A stretch of DNA of 7,085 nt from Alphaproteobacteria bacterium (GTDB lineage Bacteria; Pseudomonadota; Alphaproteobacteria; RS24). A model generated the notes under the pieces. That model saw only the letters and a list, made by a program, of their open reading frames with translations. It searched no databases and was not told the DNA's origin. The translations under genes and the position numbers were made by a program. Location of the stretch: positions 1 to 7,085 of the forward strand of contig RFZE01000074.1 of NCBI GenBank assembly GCA_009920875.1, given 5' to 3'. Shown here piece by piece: positions 6,070 through 7,085 of this stretch (positions within the stretch are counted from its first letter, which is position 1; every line of letters begins with the position of its first letter).

Positions 6070-6918
6070 ATGGATACGCTCGAACTGAAAGATTACGGCA
6101 TCAAAATCGGTGATGGCGAAAAACTGGTCGTTATGGCCGGATTGAATGTGCTGGAAGATGAGGGCCTCGCGCAAGAAGTGTGCGCCGAGTTGAAAGCCAT
6201 TTGCGCCGAATTGGACTTGCCCTATATCTTCAAAGCCAGTTGGGACAAAGCCAATCGTTCTTCCATCACCAGCTATCGCGGCCCGGGCATGGAAGAAGGT
6301 CTGCCCATATTGGAAGCGGTGAAAGCCAAACACGGCGTGCCCGTTGTCACCGATTTGCACGAACCGGCGCAAGCCGAAGCCGTCGCCGAAATTGCCGAAG
6401 TGGTGCAACTGCCCGCTTTCCTCGTGCGGCAAACCGATTTGGTGGTCGCCACCGCGCGCGCCGTTGCTGCCAAAGGCGGCTGGCTACATGCCAAGAAAGC
6501 GCAATTCCTAGCGCCGTGGGACTGCGCCAATATCATCTCGAAATCGCGCGAAGCCGCGCCCGATGTGCAAATCATTTTGTGCGATAGGGGCACCAGCTTC
6601 GGTTACAACAATCTCGTCGTCGATATGCTGGGCATTCCGGAAATGAAAAAGCTCGGCGTGCCGGTAACGATGGACGCCACCCATGCCGTGCAATTGCCGG
6701 GTGCTGACCCGCGCACGGCAGGGGCGAGCACCGGCGGTCGCCGCGAAGGGGTTTCCGTGCTGGCGAAGTCTGCCATTGCGGCAGGGGCCAATGGCGTGTT
6801 CCTCGAATTTCACCCGCGCCCCGACGAAGCCCTGTGCGACGCACCAAGCTGCTTACCGCTGAGCGATGCGAAAGAGTTGTTGCGCACGCTTAAGGAAATT
6901 CACAGCGTCGTTTCCTAA
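6070..6918 (+). CDS. kdsA: 3-deoxy-8-phosphooctulonate (Kdo-8-phosphate) synthase
   Basis: The enzyme condenses phosphoenolpyruvate with D-arabinose 5-phosphate to give Kdo-8-phosphate, which feeds the Kdo of the LPS inner core; it implies a Gram-negative envelope. The 282-residue protein is a full-length TIM barrel of the DAHP synthase I/KdsA family. Landmarks are AGLNVLE (23-29), KASWDKANRSS (56-66), SYRGPG (69-74), PAFLVRQTD (116-124), KKAQFLAPW (143-151), CDRGTSFGYNNLVVDM (172-187), DATHAVQ (203-209), STGGRRE (221-227) and CDAPS (257-261). The position that is a metal-binding cysteine in the metal-dependent class is Asn26 here, as in the E. coli enzyme, so this should be a metal-independent form. 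The other ligand-equivalent residues His206, Glu247 and Asp258 are retained. CDAPS has Ala where CDGPS is usual. Eight bases separate the gene from pyrG, indicating an operon. Confidence 0.96.
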   Translation: MDTLELKDYGIKIGDGEKLVVMAGLNVLEDEGLAQEVCAELKAICAELDLPYIFKASWDKANRSSITSYRGPGMEEGLPILEAVKAKHGVPVVTDLHEPAQAEAVAEIAEVVQLPAFLVRQTDLVVATARAVAAKGGWLHAKKAQFLAPWDCANIISKSREAAPDVQIILCDRGTSFGYNNLVVDMLGIPEMKKLGVPVTMDATHAVQLPGADPRTAGASTGGRREGVSVLAKSAIAAGANGVFLEFHPRPDEALCDAPSCLPLSDAKELLRTLKEIHSVVS

Positions 6919-6981
6919 ATCATTGCGCCTTACTGCCAATTCGGTCAGACTTTCCAAAAGATAAAAGGGGAGGCGCGCGCC

Positions 6982-7085
6982 ATGACGAAGGCAGGTTTTC
7001 TGAAATCGGGATTTGGTGAGCAAGGCCAGCTTTGGCGCATTGCGCTGGGCATGGTGCTGGCAATGCCGCCTTTGTTTTTCGATAT
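6982..7085 (+). CDS. Start of an unrecognised, probably membrane-associated protein (cut by window edge)
   Basis: Only the first 34 complete codons are visible. A strong Shine-Dalgarno, GGGGAGG at 6967-6973, lies eight bases before ATG 6982, and the frame is open to the edge. The peptide has a short polar, basic start (MTKAGFLKSG) followed from about residue 17 by a hydrophobic stretch (LWRIALGMVLAMPPLFF), consistent with a first membrane helix. Sixty-three bases separate it from kdsA with no convincing terminator, so it may belong to the same transcript. It does not look like enolase, which I would have expected to follow kdsA in many relatives. The family cannot be told from this fragment. 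Confidence 0.6.
   Translation, partial: MTKAGFLKSGFGEQGQLWRIALGMVLAMPPLFFD

Noticed and set aside
6919..6981. Terminator or promoter between kdsA and the last gene
   Set aside because: Only a short, bulged CTGCC/GGTCAG pairing and poor promoter hexamers are present; neither is good enough to call.
1..7085. Mobile elements, CRISPR arrays, tRNA genes or a novel defence-type system
   Set aside because: No direct-repeat arrays, transposase or integrase motifs, tRNA-like segments or clustered unknown genes were seen. Coding density is high and nearly every gene is a recognisable housekeeping gene.

Overview
The window reads as ordinary chromosomal housekeeping DNA from a Gram-negative bacterium, most likely an alphaproteobacterium. 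Three things point there: the gene order (tpiA divergent from a PpiD/SurA-type foldase that leads into trpE, then secG-pyrG-kdsA downstream of tpiA), moderate GC content, and an LPS Kdo-synthesis gene. This assignment rests on remembered gene order and protein character, not on a database search. I see no insertion sequence, prophage, CRISPR array, tRNA or rRNA.

Layout. Positions 1-2746 run leftward: a membrane-anchored periplasmic foldase (PpiD-like), then the first 284 codons of anthranilate synthase component I (trpE), cut by the window edge. The foldase stop and the trpE start overlap, so the two should be co-transcribed and translationally coupled. Positions 2747-2869 form a compact divergent promoter region with a perfect 7-bp inverted repeat. 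Positions 2870-3637 carry tpiA (triosephosphate isomerase) rightward, meeting a small convergent YodC/DUF2158-type gene (3852-3634) at a shared CTAG that supplies both stop codons. A second divergent intergenic region (3853-4014) leads into a rightward group: secG (Sec translocon subunit), pyrG (CTP synthase), kdsA (Kdo-8-phosphate synthase) and the first 34 codons of an unrecognised, probably membrane-associated protein.

Functional links. The rightward group mixes envelope and nucleotide functions: SecG assists protein export, PyrG makes CTP, and KdsA makes the Kdo precursor that is later activated with CTP. PpiD-like proteins help fold proteins emerging from the Sec channel. TpiA and TrpE are central and amino-acid metabolism. 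No previously undescribed system is evident. The points worth a second look are modest: the architecture of the foldase/tpiA promoter region and what it implies for the foldase start codon, an Asn-type (metal-independent-looking) KdsA, a perfect inverted repeat in the secG-pyrG gap next to a pyrG start that lacks a Shine-Dalgarno, and the unknown gene following kdsA.
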